A stretch of DNA of 64,000 nt from JACVRN01 sp036403815 (GCA_036403815.1 DASWQH010000013.1:48742-112741); one strand, 5' to 3'; shown: positions 27,555-35,779, numbered from the stretch's first letter. The notes: generated from the sequence alone by a model not told the origin. Numbers and translations are program-made.

Positions 27555-28763
27555 ATGAAGAAAATCACAGTTGTCGCCGGTTTTCTACTCGCGCTGATTT
27601 ATTCGTCCTCCGTGCTGTATGCCCAGTCAGGACGCAATCGCAGCGGCCAAAGTATAAATAGCTCAGGTTCTACCACCGCCGCACCGGACGCCACTGATTC
27701 GACAATAGTGGGGACAGACGGGCAGGGCGAGACGGTCGAAGGCGATGTGCTTCGTATTGATACCACACTGGTGACGGTGCCCTTCAGCGTCAAGGATCGC
27801 AACGGCAGGTACATTCCAGACCTCAGACGCGAGGACTTCCGCGTCTTCGAGGAGGGCGTCGAACAGAAAATCACCTACTTTGCCACGGTTGACCAGCCCT
27901 TCACGGTGGTTCTGGTCATAGACACCAGCAACTCCACAAACTTTAAACTCGAAGACATACAGGATGCGGCCATCGCTTTCGTCAATCAACTGCGCCCGGA
28001 AGACCGTGTTATGGTCGTCTCTTTCGATGACAGCATTAATGTGCTCAGCGAGCCGACTAATGATTTTGATAAGTTGACTAAAGCCATACGCCGCACGCGA
28101 ACGGGCGGAGGCACACGCCTTTATGATGCTGTAGATCAGGTTATCAACAAGCACCTCAAACGCATCACGGGGCGTAAAGCCGTAGTCCTGTTCACGGACG
28201 GAGTGGATACTACAAGCCGTCGTGCGACTTATGAGAGCACCGTTCGGGATGCAGAAGAGTTGGACGCGCTTATCTATCCGGTGGCGTACGACACACGCGA
28301 TAGTATGGGTTCAATCGGAGGGGGCACGCAAATCCCCCTGCCCGGCGGGCGAGGCGGCATCATTATCGGCACACCGTTCCCGCGTATGCCGGGGCCTACG
28401 GGTGGCGGAAGAGGCGGCGGCACAACGCAAGGGGAATACAGGCGTGCCAGCGCGTACTTGAGCGAGCTTGCGCAGAAAACCGGAGGCCGCGTCTATAACG
28501 GTAGCTCCAGGGTAGGTCTGTCGCAGGCGTTTGCATGGGTTGCCGAAGAACTGCGCCGCCAGTACAGCCTTGGCTACTATCCAAGGCCGCAGGGACAGGA
28601 AGGTCAGCGGCGGCAGATAAAGGTTCGCGTCAACCAGCCTAGCCTGGTAGTGAATGCGCGCGATAGCTATATCTACTCGCAAAAGAAGACGGATGCCACA
28701 GGAACGAAAGAGCCGCCGACAAAGACTGATTCTCAGGGGCGTCAATTAAGGGAATCACGTTAG
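27555..28763 (+). CDS. Secreted VWA protein (VWFA-related, acidobacterial type)
   Basis: A 402-residue protein with a signal peptide (MKKITVVAGFLLALIYSSSV, cleavage near LYAQ). The segment VTVPFSVKDRNGRYIPDLR is characteristic of the VWFA-related acidobacterial family. A von Willebrand A domain follows, with the MIDAS motif Asp123-x-Ser125-x-Ser127 (VIDTSNST), TGGGTRLYDAV and LFTDGVDTT. Residues about 255-295 form a Gly-rich linker (GGGRGGGTTQG). It likely mediates metal-dependent protein interactions in the periplasm or outside. The stop is followed by a family I element. Confidence 0.92.
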   Translation: MKKITVVAGFLLALIYSSSVLYAQSGRNRSGQSINSSGSTTAAPDATDSTIVGTDGQGETVEGDVLRIDTTLVTVPFSVKDRNGRYIPDLRREDFRVFEEGVEQKITYFATVDQPFTVVLVIDTSNSTNFKLEDIQDAAIAFVNQLRPEDRVMVVSFDDSINVLSEPTNDFDKLTKAIRRTRTGGGTRLYDAVDQVINKHLKRITGRKAVVLFTDGVDTTSRRATYESTVRDAEELDALIYPVAYDTRDSMGSIGGGTQIPLPGGRGGIIIGTPFPRMPGPTGGGRGGGTTQGEYRRASAYLSELAQKTGGRVYNGSSRVGLSQAFAWVAEELRRQYSLGYYPRPQGQEGQRRQIKVRVNQPSLVVNARDSYIYSQKKTDATGTKEPPTKTDSQGRQLRESR

Positions 28764-28779
28764 TGTGATTGCATGTTAA

Positions 28780-28970
28780 CGTGAGGCGCGATATAAGAGG
28801 GAAGAATGATAGCCCCTGAAAGGGGCGATAGATTGTAGCCCACGGCGTGAGCCGTGGGAATCAAGCTTCAAAGTTAAAAGCCCCTGAAAGGGGCGAAAGA
28901 TTCTCAAGTCGAGATTTCTTTCGCCCCTTTCAGGGGCTAAGAGGATAGTCTGCTTATGTCGCGCCTCACG
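28780..28970. mobile_element. Family I compound hairpin element (MITE-like, short form)
   Basis: Terminal inverted repeats CGTGAGGCGCGATA (28780-28793) and TGTCGCGCCTCACG (28957-28970) enclose a series of hairpins: AGCCCCTGAAAGGGGC, CCCACGGCGTGAGCCGTGGG, and a central inverted pair around TCTCAAGTCGAGA. The 7-mer ATGTTAA occurs on both sides (28773-28779 and 28972-28978), a possible target duplication. It lies exactly between two convergent genes. Confidence 0.75.
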
Positions 28971-28980
28971 TATGTTAAGC

Positions 28981-30426
28981 TTAAGATCGGCTTTTAACGG
29001 GCAGGCGAATCTCAATCAGGAAGCCTCCTTCTGGAAGGTTCTCGGCGGTGATAGTGCCGTCGTGAAGGCGTATGGCGCGCTCTGAGATGGCTAGCCCTAG
29101 ACCCGTTCCTCCGGATTCGCGGTCGCGCGCCTCTTCGACTCTGTAGAATGGCTTGAAAATATCGGCGAGCATCTCTTCGGGTACGCCCGTCCCGAAGTCG
29201 CGCACGCGTATCAATGCATATTTACCGCCGCCGTTCTCCCGGCATTGAAGACTGACCTCCACGGTCGTCCCTTCCATCGTGTAACGCACTGCATTACGCA
29301 CAACATTTTCTATGGCGCTTCTGAGCAGAGCGCCCGCGCCGATTGTTCTGCACTCGTCGCAGACTGTGATGCGAACAGCCCTGTGGTCATTGCGTGCCTC
29401 GAAGTCTGCGTCCGCGACAACCTCGCGCACTACCTCTGCCAGATCAATCCGTTCATGTTGAAATCCATTGCTGCTGCTTTCCCGGCGCGTCAGCACCAGA
29501 AGCTGGCTAATCATTTCGCTCAGGCGATTCGATTCAAGCTCAATACGCGAGAGAGCGCTGGCCGCATCTGCTCCGGCGCGCTTGCGCGCTAAATCAAGCG
29601 CCACGTTGAGCCTGGCTAGCGGCGAGCGCAACTCGTGCGAGATGTCCCTGAGCAGACGCTGCTGAGCCATCATCAAAGTCTCTATCTTCGACGCCATCGC
29701 GTCGAAGTCATGACCCATGGCCGCCAGCTCATCGCTACGCCTTCCCAGCATAGGGCTGACACGCGCAGAGAGATCGCCGCCCGCCACCCGCCTTGTCACC
29801 TCTCGTAATTTGACTACGGGCGAGACAATGTAGCGCGCCAGCAGATAACAGAGAAGCCCTGCGGTCAGGACTACTGCGAGCAGGCGCAGGACGAATGCGG
29901 TCGTGCTTTCCCCCAGAAGAAAATTGAACGGCCCGAAGAGTGGTCTGGGCGGCCTTGGGGAGCCGGGCGAGTCACCCGGCGGGCGCGGGGGGCCTAGCGG
30001 CAAGACACTGACAAATACATACCTGCCTCCATCGCGCGCTGGCACAGGCTTCGCTTCTATGACCATGCCCCCGCCCAGCATTTTGGAAGCCGGATTGCCG
30101 GAGCGGGCAGCGCGCAGCGCCAGCTCTCTCTCTTCCGGTGCAGCATTCCTGCCGGATAATTCTGTGCCGCCGGAGTCAAACAGGTATGCACGAATGTTCG
30201 CATCTCGCTCAACCCGCTCAAGGAAAGAGCTGAGACCCGCTGCGCCTTCACGCTCGAAGGTGTCTACGGCGGTGCGGGAGTAAGCAGAGACGATGGCTTC
30301 TATGAACTGCGGGGGGCGTGGCACAGGCTCTGAGCGCGTCAGGTAAGACGTGATGGCAAGCGCCGCTATGACCAGCACCATAGCGAGCCAGAACCATAAG
30401 AATACTTTTAAGAAGAGACTGCGCAT
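28981..30426 (-). CDS. Sensor histidine kinase (CpxA-like)
   Basis: A 481-residue membrane histidine kinase. TM1 is about 8-28, a periplasmic domain of about 140 residues with a Pro-rich end (GPPRPPGDSPGSPRPPRP) follows, and TM2 is about 177-197. A HAMP domain comes next. Phospho-acceptor His264 is in DISHELRSPL, the N box is ENVVRNAVRY, and the ATP lid holds RDFGTGVPEE and GGTGLGLAI. It would autophosphorylate and pass phosphate to Asp52 of the response regulator encoded 77 bp upstream on the same strand. A CpxA-like role is inferred from the linked Spy/CpxP-like gene and CpxR-type boxes. A family J repeat separates the two genes. Confidence 0.93.
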   Translation of the reverse strand: MRSLFLKVFLWFWLAMVLVIAALAITSYLTRSEPVPRPPQFIEAIVSAYSRTAVDTFEREGAAGLSSFLERVERDANIRAYLFDSGGTELSGRNAAPEERELALRAARSGNPASKMLGGGMVIEAKPVPARDGGRYVFVSVLPLGPPRPPGDSPGSPRPPRPLFGPFNFLLGESTTAFVLRLLAVVLTAGLLCYLLARYIVSPVVKLREVTRRVAGGDLSARVSPMLGRRSDELAAMGHDFDAMASKIETLMMAQQRLLRDISHELRSPLARLNVALDLARKRAGADAASALSRIELESNRLSEMISQLLVLTRRESSSNGFQHERIDLAEVVREVVADADFEARNDHRAVRITVCDECRTIGAGALLRSAIENVVRNAVRYTMEGTTVEVSLQCRENGGGKYALIRVRDFGTGVPEEMLADIFKPFYRVEEARDRESGGTGLGLAISERAIRLHDGTITAENLPEGGFLIEIRLPVKSRS

Positions 30427-30430
30427 TATG

Positions 30431-30511
30431 AAAGAGATTGATTCATCGGTTCATCTCTTCATTGATTCAATGAGCCGATGAATCAATGAAGAAATTCCTT
30501 TCTTCATCCTG
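30431..30511. repeat. Inverted-repeat element, family J
   Basis: AAAGAGATTGATTCAT... with units ATTGATTC, ATCGGTTC, ATCTCTTC, ATTGATTC of period 8. It then turns into the complementary AATGAGCCGATGAATCAATG, ending TTTCTTCATCCTG. A second copy is at 53856-53944. The end of the element includes the stop codon of the response regulator gene. Confidence 0.8.
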
Positions 30512-31247
30512 TTGCCGCCTCTGCAATCCTGGCGTAGATGTAGCCCACACCGCGCACCGTCTTGATGCGCTCGACTTCATTGATGCGATGACCAAGCTTC
30601 TTGCGCAGGTGGCTGATGTGCATGTCTATGCTGCGGTCAAGCGGAGAGAGGGTGCGTCCCAACACTGCTTTCACCAGCTCTTCTCTGGTCACGATGCGAC
30701 CGGCTGACATGAGCAGTAATATCAAAACTTCGTACTCTACGTTTGTCAGCTCCATGGTCTCTCCCGCACGTCGCACACGGCGCGTTCCCGTCTCGACTTC
30801 CACATCGCCGACCGTTATGTATTCGGGCAAAGCTTCAGGCTCGGAAGGTTGTGCAAAGGCTTCTACAGTATCCAGCTTGACCCGTCGCAGGATTGAGTTA
30901 ATTCGCGCTATCAGCTCACGTGGATTGAAGGGTTTCGGCAGATAATCATCCGCCCCGATTTCAAGGCCGACGATACGGTCTACGTCTTCGCCGCGCGCCG
31001 TCAGCATCAGAACGGGCGTGCTCGAAGCTTTGTCCTGCGCACTGCGAATCTGCCGCAGCACCTCGAAGCCGTTCATCCCCGGCATCATCACGTCAAGCAC
31101 GACCAGATTGAACTCGCCGGAGAGCGCACGCGTCAAACCTCTGGCACTTATGCTGGCGGTTTCGACACGGAAACCCTCTTCTCTTAAAAGCTCGCCGACC
31201 AGCTCGCACAACTCTTTATCGTCATCAATAATTAAGAGCGAATCCAA
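30504..31247 (-). CDS. Response regulator, OmpR/PhoB family (CpxR-like)
   Basis: A 247-residue transcription factor. The receiver domain shows acidic residues DDD (8-10), phospho-acceptor Asp52 (VVLDVMMPGMNG), Thr83 and Lys105 (LPKPFNPRE). The C-terminal winged helix carries LTNVEYEVLILLLMSAGRIV and the recognition region DRSIDMHISHLRKKLG, then VRGVGYIY. It is transcribed before the histidine kinase and diverges from the Spy/CpxP-like gene. Direct repeats matching the CpxR box (GTAAA-N5-GTAAA) lie in the shared upstream region, suggesting autoregulation. Its stop codon falls within a family J repeat. Confidence 0.94.
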   Translation of the reverse strand: MDSLLIIDDDKELCELVGELLREEGFRVETASISARGLTRALSGEFNLVVLDVMMPGMNGFEVLRQIRSAQDKASSTPVLMLTARGEDVDRIVGLEIGADDYLPKPFNPRELIARINSILRRVKLDTVEAFAQPSEPEALPEYITVGDVEVETGTRRVRRAGETMELTNVEYEVLILLLMSAGRIVTREELVKAVLGRTLSPLDRSIDMHISHLRKKLGHRINEVERIKTVRGVGYIYARIAEAATG

Positions 31248-31332
31248 CGAATATCATCCTTTCTCAAATGGCTTGAACTCTACGGACGCCCGAATCAATT
31301 CTACATTCTACGTCATCGCCACCCTTTAGTTT

Positions 31333-31347
31333 GTAAAGAATTGTCAA
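31333..31347 (+). promoter_or_regulatory. CpxR-box-like direct repeat 1
   Basis: GTAAA (31333-31337), N5, GTCAA (31343-31347). It matches the GTAAA-N5-GTAAA consensus with one mismatch and lies about 86 bp upstream of the response regulator start. Confidence 0.55.
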
Positions 31348-31392
31348 CCGGGTGAGCCTTATTATACGTCTCATTGCCTGACCTTTCGTTGC

Positions 31393-31439
31393 TTTACAAA
31401 ACTTTACACTCGGTTGGCACAAACTTTACTAAACTTTCC
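31393..31439 (-). promoter_or_regulatory. CpxR-box-like direct repeats 2 and 3
   Basis: On the minus strand, 31407-31393 reads GTAAAGTTTTGTAAA, a perfect GTAAA-N5-GTAAA box. A second, weaker copy is at 31439-31425 (GGAAA-N5-GTAAA). They lie about 85-130 bp upstream of the Spy/CpxP-like start. A possible -10 TATAAA is at 31463-31468. Confidence 0.6.
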
Positions 31440-31522
31440 GCGCCTCATGCGTCTAACTCAATTATAAAGAGCCGAAGAACGCTCTCGTGCAGAATATTAA
31501 AATGTAGAAGGGAAGAAGAGAG

Positions 31523-32062
31523 ATGAGATTAACTGGAAGAAAGAAGATCGGCCTGGTTGCCACGCTGGTCGGCGCGCTACTGATGTTGGCCGCGGTCGTA
31601 GGGTTTGCGCAGCAGGGCGGGCCGCAGGAAGGCCCCCCTCCGGGTGGCCCACGCGGTGAGAGAGGGTTCGGCCCGCGTGGCGGTGGCGGCCCCGGCGGCC
31701 CCATCCCGTTCCTGCGTGACCTGAACCTGACCGATGCCCAGAAGGCGCAGGTCAAGCAGATAGTTGATAACTTCGAGGCGAGCACCAAAGAGTTGCGCGA
31801 GAAGATGCGCGGCCTTCGCGGTGGTGAAGCTGACGTGCTGAAGGACGGAACGTTTGACGAGGCGGCGGTGCGCTCTGCTGCACAGGCACGCGCGAGCATA
31901 GACGTTGAGATGGAAGTTGCGCGCGCACGCATGATGTCGCAGGTCTACGGCGTCTTAACGGCTGAGCAGAAGGCCAAGATTGCGGAGCGACGCCAGCAGT
32001 TTGAGCAGAAACGCAAAGAGCGCGAAGCCGAGCGCGGCGCAAAGCCAGAAGACAACCAGTAA
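31523..32062 (+). CDS. Spy/CpxP-family periplasmic protein
   Basis: A 179-residue exported protein with a signal peptide (VATLVGALLMLAAVVGFAQ) and a Gly/Pro-rich linker (about 31-62). A helical domain follows with the two LTxxQ motifs of the family, LTDAQ (69-73) and LTAEQ (145-149). Spy and CpxP are envelope chaperones or Cpx inhibitors that form a helical cradle. A highly charged C-terminus (EQKRKEREAERG) ends the protein. It is divergent from the CpxR-like regulator and has CpxR-type boxes upstream, so it is probably induced by envelope stress. A terminator follows. Confidence 0.9.
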   Translation: MRLTGRKKIGLVATLVGALLMLAAVVGFAQQGGPQEGPPPGGPRGERGFGPRGGGGPGGPIPFLRDLNLTDAQKAQVKQIVDNFEASTKELREKMRGLRGGEADVLKDGTFDEAAVRSAAQARASIDVEMEVARARMMSQVYGVLTAEQKAKIAERRQQFEQKRKEREAERGAKPEDNQ

Positions 32063-32121
32063 GCTTTAGCCGCCCCTGACGCTGCGCGTTGTATCAAGCA
32101 GGGTAGTTTTCTACTGATGTG

Positions 32122-32155
32122 GGGCGCGAAGAGATTCTCTTTTCGCGCCCTCTTT
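32122..32155 (+). terminator. Rho-independent terminator after the Spy/CpxP-like gene
   Basis: GGGCGCGAAGAGA (32122-32134) pairs with the complementary segment ending at 32150 (TTTTCGCGCCC), and TCTTTT follows. It separates the chaperone gene from the sigma-factor gene. Confidence 0.85.
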
Positions 32156-32164
32156 TATCTTAAT

Positions 32165-32770
32165 ATGGAATCCATCAAAACATTCCCCGCATACTCAGGC
32201 CATGCGAGCGAGAAGAGAGACGCGCTTGCGGCGACGGATTATGAGCTTGCACAGAGAGCTTCCAAGGGCGAGATGGAAGCTTTCGAGCAGCTCTATGTGA
32301 AATACAGCAGGCGCGTTTTCAGCATCTGCCTGCGCATGATGCAATCGCCCGCAGAGGCGGAAGACCTGTCGCAGGAAATATTCGTCGCCCTGTTCGGGAA
32401 GCTCGGCGGTTTTCGCGGCGAGTCTGCATTTGCAACATGGCTGCATCGACTGACGGTCAATCATGTGCTGATGCACTTTCGCAAAGGACGTGTGAGAAGA
32501 GAGCGAATCACCGACGATGGAGAGACGCCCGTGGAGATTGTAGAGGGGACTGCGAATCCTGCACGCATGGCTATACTGGATCGCATTGCTCTGGATTCTG
32601 CCATTAAACAGCTTCCGCCAGGCTATCGCGTGGTCTTCATCCTTCACGAAATCGAAGGCCATGAGCATCATGAAATCGCAGAGATAATGGGATGCTCTAT
32701 AGGCACATCAAAGTCACAGCTTCATAAAGCTCGTATGAAGCTCAGGCGCTTGCTCCGTTCAGTTAATTAG
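32165..32770 (+). CDS. ECF-type RNA polymerase sigma factor
   Basis: A 201-residue sigma-70-family factor. Region 2 is seen in EAFEQLYVKYSRRVFSICLR and PAEAEDLSQEIFVALF, with WLHRLTVNHVLMHFRK at its end. Region 4 is LPPGYRVVFILHEIEGHEHH followed by the helix-turn-helix EIAEIMGCSIGTSKSQLHKA. No anti-sigma gene follows, so control is not obvious; the next gene is a PilZ protein. The ATG at 32165 is used because the open frame from 32117 runs through the terminator. It may belong to the same envelope-stress neighbourhood, by position only. Confidence 0.92.
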   Translation: MESIKTFPAYSGHASEKRDALAATDYELAQRASKGEMEAFEQLYVKYSRRVFSICLRMMQSPAEAEDLSQEIFVALFGKLGGFRGESAFATWLHRLTVNHVLMHFRKGRVRRERITDDGETPVEIVEGTANPARMAILDRIALDSAIKQLPPGYRVVFILHEIEGHEHHEIAEIMGCSIGTSKSQLHKARMKLRRLLRSVN

Positions 32771-32821
32771 AAGAAGTCGTGCGGCGGGCTGTTAATTTTC
32801 CCCTCCTTTTTCCCGGCAGCC

Positions 32822-33163
32822 ATGTTAGGCTTGCAAGCTATGAGAGACGGACTGCCAGCCACAGGTCGCAAGCTTCGCGCCTTCGTTAATATCCCAACCT
32901 ACATGGGGCACTCTAATATACACACTCTGACCATCACCAACATCAGTTTGAGCGGCTGCTTTCTCAGGACAGATATGTGGCTGGATGCAGGCACAAAAGT
33001 TTCACTCGGAGTGCCGCTTGAGGGCGGAAAGATTCTGGAATTAACAGGTATGGTTGTGCGCCAGCATGACGAGCCTAAAGGTTACGGAATCAGCTTTCTC
33101 GCTCTGCCGGATGAAGAGAGAAAGGAACTGGCTTTGTTGATAGCAGAGACGCTTGAACAGTAA
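32822..33163 (+). CDS. PilZ domain protein
   Basis: A 113-residue single-domain protein. The segment ITNISLSGCFLRTD has the (D/N)xSxxG element of PilZ domains, and RKLRAFVNIPTYM holds upstream basic residues that often contact cyclic di-GMP. The RxxxR motif is not clearly conserved, so nucleotide binding is uncertain. The second part (VSLGVPLEGGKILELTGMVV, GYGISFLAL) completes the beta-barrel. An alternative start is the ATG at 32840. It lies 51 bp after the sigma-factor gene. Confidence 0.85.
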   Translation: MLGLQAMRDGLPATGRKLRAFVNIPTYMGHSNIHTLTITNISLSGCFLRTDMWLDAGTKVSLGVPLEGGKILELTGMVVRQHDEPKGYGISFLALPDEERKELALLIAETLEQ

Positions 33164-33183
33164 CCTTTGCAACAAACTCGCAA

Positions 33184-33389
33184 AGCCCCTGAAAGGGGCG
33201 GAAGAATTTAGCCCATGACGTAAGTCATGGGAATTGAGCATAGCGAAAATTTCAAAGCCCCTGAAAGGGGCGAAAGAAATCTCGACTTGAGAATCTGCGC
33301 GCCCCTTTCAGGGGCTTTTAACTTTGAAGGCGGCTTGATTCCAAGGCCCAGCGCCGTGGGCTACATTCTGTCGCCCCCTGACGGGGGCT
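33184..33389. repeat. Family I compound hairpin element (core without terminal repeats)
   Basis: It starts AGCCCCTGAAAGGGGCGGAA, passes through CCCATGACGTAAGTCATGGG and a central inverted pair around TCTCGACTTGAGA, and ends at CCCCCTGACGGGGGCT. It is nearly identical in its middle to 61498-61620. The GTGAGGCG terminal repeats are missing. It fills most of the 360-bp gap before the amidohydrolase gene. Confidence 0.85.
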
Positions 33390-33523
33390 TGTTTCATTCG
33401 TCCCTGTTTTAGACCCGTCCATCACAAAATAGTTCAGCTTTATGCTGCGGAAGTGAGAACTTTGCGTCGTGGCTATTTGTGTGAGCGTTATAATCTGACT
33501 ACGCAATCTGGTGAGAATAAGAA

Positions 33524-34993
33524 GTGATGAAGCGAAACAGACAAAAACAGTGGACGCGAAAATGTGATGTGGACGCAGCCCGGAATCTGAATCTTCCCAT
33601 TCCGACGCAGATAATCTCGAATGAAGAGTTTGCTCCTCCCGCTCAGTCGGACGAGCAGAAACTGGTCGAGCACAGGCTGCTTGAAATCGCCGACCAAAGC
33701 GCGAAGAGCTTGAACATTTCTCGTCGCCGGTTTCTGGCTTCGAGCGGGGGCATGGCGGCGGCCTTTCTGGCTATGAACAGCGTCTTCGGCAACTTCTTCA
33801 ATGTCGAAGCCGACGAGTTGTTTGAAGTGGCCGCGACACAGGAGAAGTTTCCGAAGCAGCAGTTCATCTTCGACATACACACGCATCACGTCGCCGCCGG
33901 AAAACAGATCAGCGTACCGCCGCTCCTGCGTTATAGAGACGCGGGCGCGGCATGGGGCAACAAAGGTTTGGAGGGGCGCGACCACAAGTGGCAAGACCTG
34001 TACCTTGCAAACTATATCAAGGAGATGTTCCTTGACAGCGACACAGTGATGGCTGTCATCACTGGGCTTCCTGCCAGAACAGATGCTGACAATGTTCTGC
34101 CGCCCGCCGAGATGATTGAAACTAGAGCCGAAATCAACGGGCTGGCTAAATCGCGCCGCATCATCGCGCACGGGCTTTTCTCGCCCGACTTAGGCCGTCT
34201 AGATATGGAAGAGATGCAGCGACAGCACGAGCGTTTGAAGGTTGAAGCATGGAAGGGTTATCCGGGACAGCCCCTTGCAGACGGCAGCACCGGGTGGTGG
34301 ATGGATGATGAAAAGGTGGCTTATCCGGCCTACGAGTATTCAAGAAAGATTGGAATAAAAAACATCTGTGTGCATAAGGGTCTGCCGCTTCCCGGCTGGG
34401 ATTTGGAGCATAGCAGCACCAAGGATGTGCCGAAGGCCGCGAAGGATTTTCCAGACCTGAATTTCCTGATTTACCACGCGGGCTTCAAAGGTGTCGCGGG
34501 TGTACGTGAAGCCGCCGCCGCCGGTTTCAAAACCAAGCCTGCGATTCCGTGGGTTTCCGATTTATGCGAGGCGCGCAAACGCGAAGTGAAGATGACGAAC
34601 GTTTACATGGATTTGGGCACGACGTTCGGCATGACCGTCATCACGCAGCCGCTGCTTTGCGCTTACCTGCTCGGAATGATGATAGACGCTTTTGGCGAAG
34701 ACCATGTGCTGTGGGGAACGGACTCGATCTGGTGGGGCAGCCCGCAGTGGCAGATAGAAGCATTTCGCCGCCTTCAGATGCCGGAAGATTTGATAAAGCG
34801 CTTCGGCTTCAAGCCGCTCACCGACAGGGTTAAGGAAAAGATTCTGGGCTTGAACTCTGCACGCGTGTACGGCGTTGACGTGAAAGCAAAGATGAACGCT
34901 ATCCCGTCGGATTACGTCACGCGGCTGAAAGAAAAGTATCGCGCCGAAGGTGCGCAGCCCTCAAACACGCAGTACGGGTGGGTGCTGGATTAA
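33524..34993 (+). CDS. Tat-exported amidohydrolase-2 family (ACMSD-like) protein
   Basis: A 489-residue metal-dependent hydrolase or decarboxylase of the amidohydrolase superfamily. The twin-arginine signal is internal: SRRRFLASSGGMAAAFLAM at about 66-84, preceded by a 65-residue n-region containing PIPTQIISNEEF. The TIM-barrel metal site begins with FDIHTHH, continues with His in YHAGFKG, and ends with the Asp in VLWGTDSIWWGS. A long n-region of this type recurs in similar acidobacterial proteins as I recall, so the start may be real. An ATG at 33527 and a TTG nearer the Tat motif are alternatives. Substrate unknown. Confidence 0.88.
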   Translation: MMKRNRQKQWTRKCDVDAARNLNLPIPTQIISNEEFAPPAQSDEQKLVEHRLLEIADQSAKSLNISRRRFLASSGGMAAAFLAMNSVFGNFFNVEADELFEVAATQEKFPKQQFIFDIHTHHVAAGKQISVPPLLRYRDAGAAWGNKGLEGRDHKWQDLYLANYIKEMFLDSDTVMAVITGLPARTDADNVLPPAEMIETRAEINGLAKSRRIIAHGLFSPDLGRLDMEEMQRQHERLKVEAWKGYPGQPLADGSTGWWMDDEKVAYPAYEYSRKIGIKNICVHKGLPLPGWDLEHSSTKDVPKAAKDFPDLNFLIYHAGFKGVAGVREAAAAGFKTKPAIPWVSDLCEARKREVKMTNVYMDLGTTFGMTVITQPLLCAYLLGMMIDAFGEDHVLWGTDSIWWGSPQWQIEAFRRLQMPEDLIKRFGFKPLTDRVKEKILGLNSARVYGVDVKAKMNAIPSDYVTRLKEKYRAEGAQPSNTQYGWVLD

Positions 34994-35042
34994 AAGATAT
35001 AGTAGTTGGTTAATGTGAAGATGAATGTGATGAAAGAAGCAG

Positions 35043-35200
35043 CTCACCGCCGCAGACGCAGAGAGCGCAGAGGGTTAGTCTGTACCGCCTGCGGTAGCGG
35101 GCGGGTGATAACGTTGCAAGAGACCCGCCCGGCTTAAGCAGGCGGTACTGACATGGACGCAATATCCGCCCTCTCTGCGTTGAGTTCCACTTGACCCTGC
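35043..35200. repeat. Family F element interrupted by a family D element
   Basis: The left part (from 35045, CACCGCCGCAGACGCAGAG) and the right part (35169-35183, CCCTCTCTGCGTTGA) look like the two arms of a family F repeat. Between them lies a complete family D element (35078-35152). The F arms are degenerate, in line with an older insertion target. Confidence 0.65.
35078..35152. repeat. Inverted-repeat element, family D (nested copy)
   Basis: A 75-nt copy starting GTCTGTACCGCCTGCGGTAG and ending GCAGGCGGTACTGAC. The right arm has local changes (GGCTTAAGCA). It is surrounded by family F arms. Confidence 0.88.
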
Positions 35201-35221
35201 TCTCAACTCCAAATCGGCGCA

Positions 35222-35698
35222 CTACCCATCGTCTCTATGCACTATGTATTGAGTGTCAGGCGGCATGCAGGCTATGGCTTTTCTTAAGAAGGTCGGATAG
35301 AGAACTACATCTTCAAGGCGCTCGATTGGATACCATTCAAAAATGAGTGGGACGCCATCATCTTCTGCTGCAAATGGCTCGTTCTGAGATTTCAAGGGCG
35401 CGTCGTCGGGTAAGGAGACATCGAAATAGAATGATATTTCGTGGAATTGCTCATCCCGGTAAGTAAAAAAGTTCTCGACCACCCAGATGAGCCTTCCGAC
35501 CTCTGCCGTGACGCTTAACTCTTCAGACATCTCTCGTGCCAGCGCGTCCCTGGCAGACTCTCCGAACTCTACCCTTCCGCCCGGAAGCGCCCAGAAGTCG
35601 TCCCTTTCGTCATGATGTATCAGTAGGCGCTGCCGGTCTATGATGACGCCGACGGCTCGGCAGCTAAATCGTCCCTTTGAATGTTTGAAAGTAAGCAT
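35222..35698 (-). CDS. NUDIX hydrolase
   Basis: A 158-residue NUDIX pyrophosphatase. The 23-residue Nudix box is present as GGRVEFGESARDALAREMSE followed by ELSV, with all Glu metal ligands kept. It hydrolyses a nucleoside diphosphate linked to another moiety; the substrate is not predictable. The ATG at 35698 (MLTFKHSKG) is chosen because the frame upstream runs into a family K repeat. It is the last gene of a minus-strand set with another NUDIX enzyme, a nucleotidyltransferase and a nucleotide cyclase, separated from them by the repeat. Confidence 0.9.
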   Translation of the reverse strand: MLTFKHSKGRFSCRAVGVIIDRQRLLIHHDERDDFWALPGGRVEFGESARDALAREMSEELSVTAEVGRLIWVVENFFTYRDEQFHEISFYFDVSLPDDAPLKSQNEPFAAEDDGVPLIFEWYPIERLEDVVLYPTFLRKAIACMPPDTQYIVHRDDG

Positions 35699-35704
35699 TA
35701 ATAA

Positions 35705-35779
35705 AGTACTGAGTACTGAGTGCCGAGTACTGAGCAAGATGATTTTCTTTTACTCATCACTCAGTACTCAGCACTCATC
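35705..35779. repeat. Inverted-repeat element, family K (AGTACTG heptads)
   Basis: Tandem 7-mers AGTACTG, AGTACTG, AGTGCCG, AGTACTG (35705-35732) face ACTCATC, ACTCAGT, ACTCAGC, ACTCATC (35752-35779). The element encodes the last five residues and stop of the next gene (35761-36201, minus). Confidence 0.9.

Noticed and set aside
35705..35779. Possible CRISPR or other short tandem array from 7-mers
   Set aside because: The 7-mers are contiguous without spacers and face an inverted set, so this is an inverted heptad repeat, not CRISPR.
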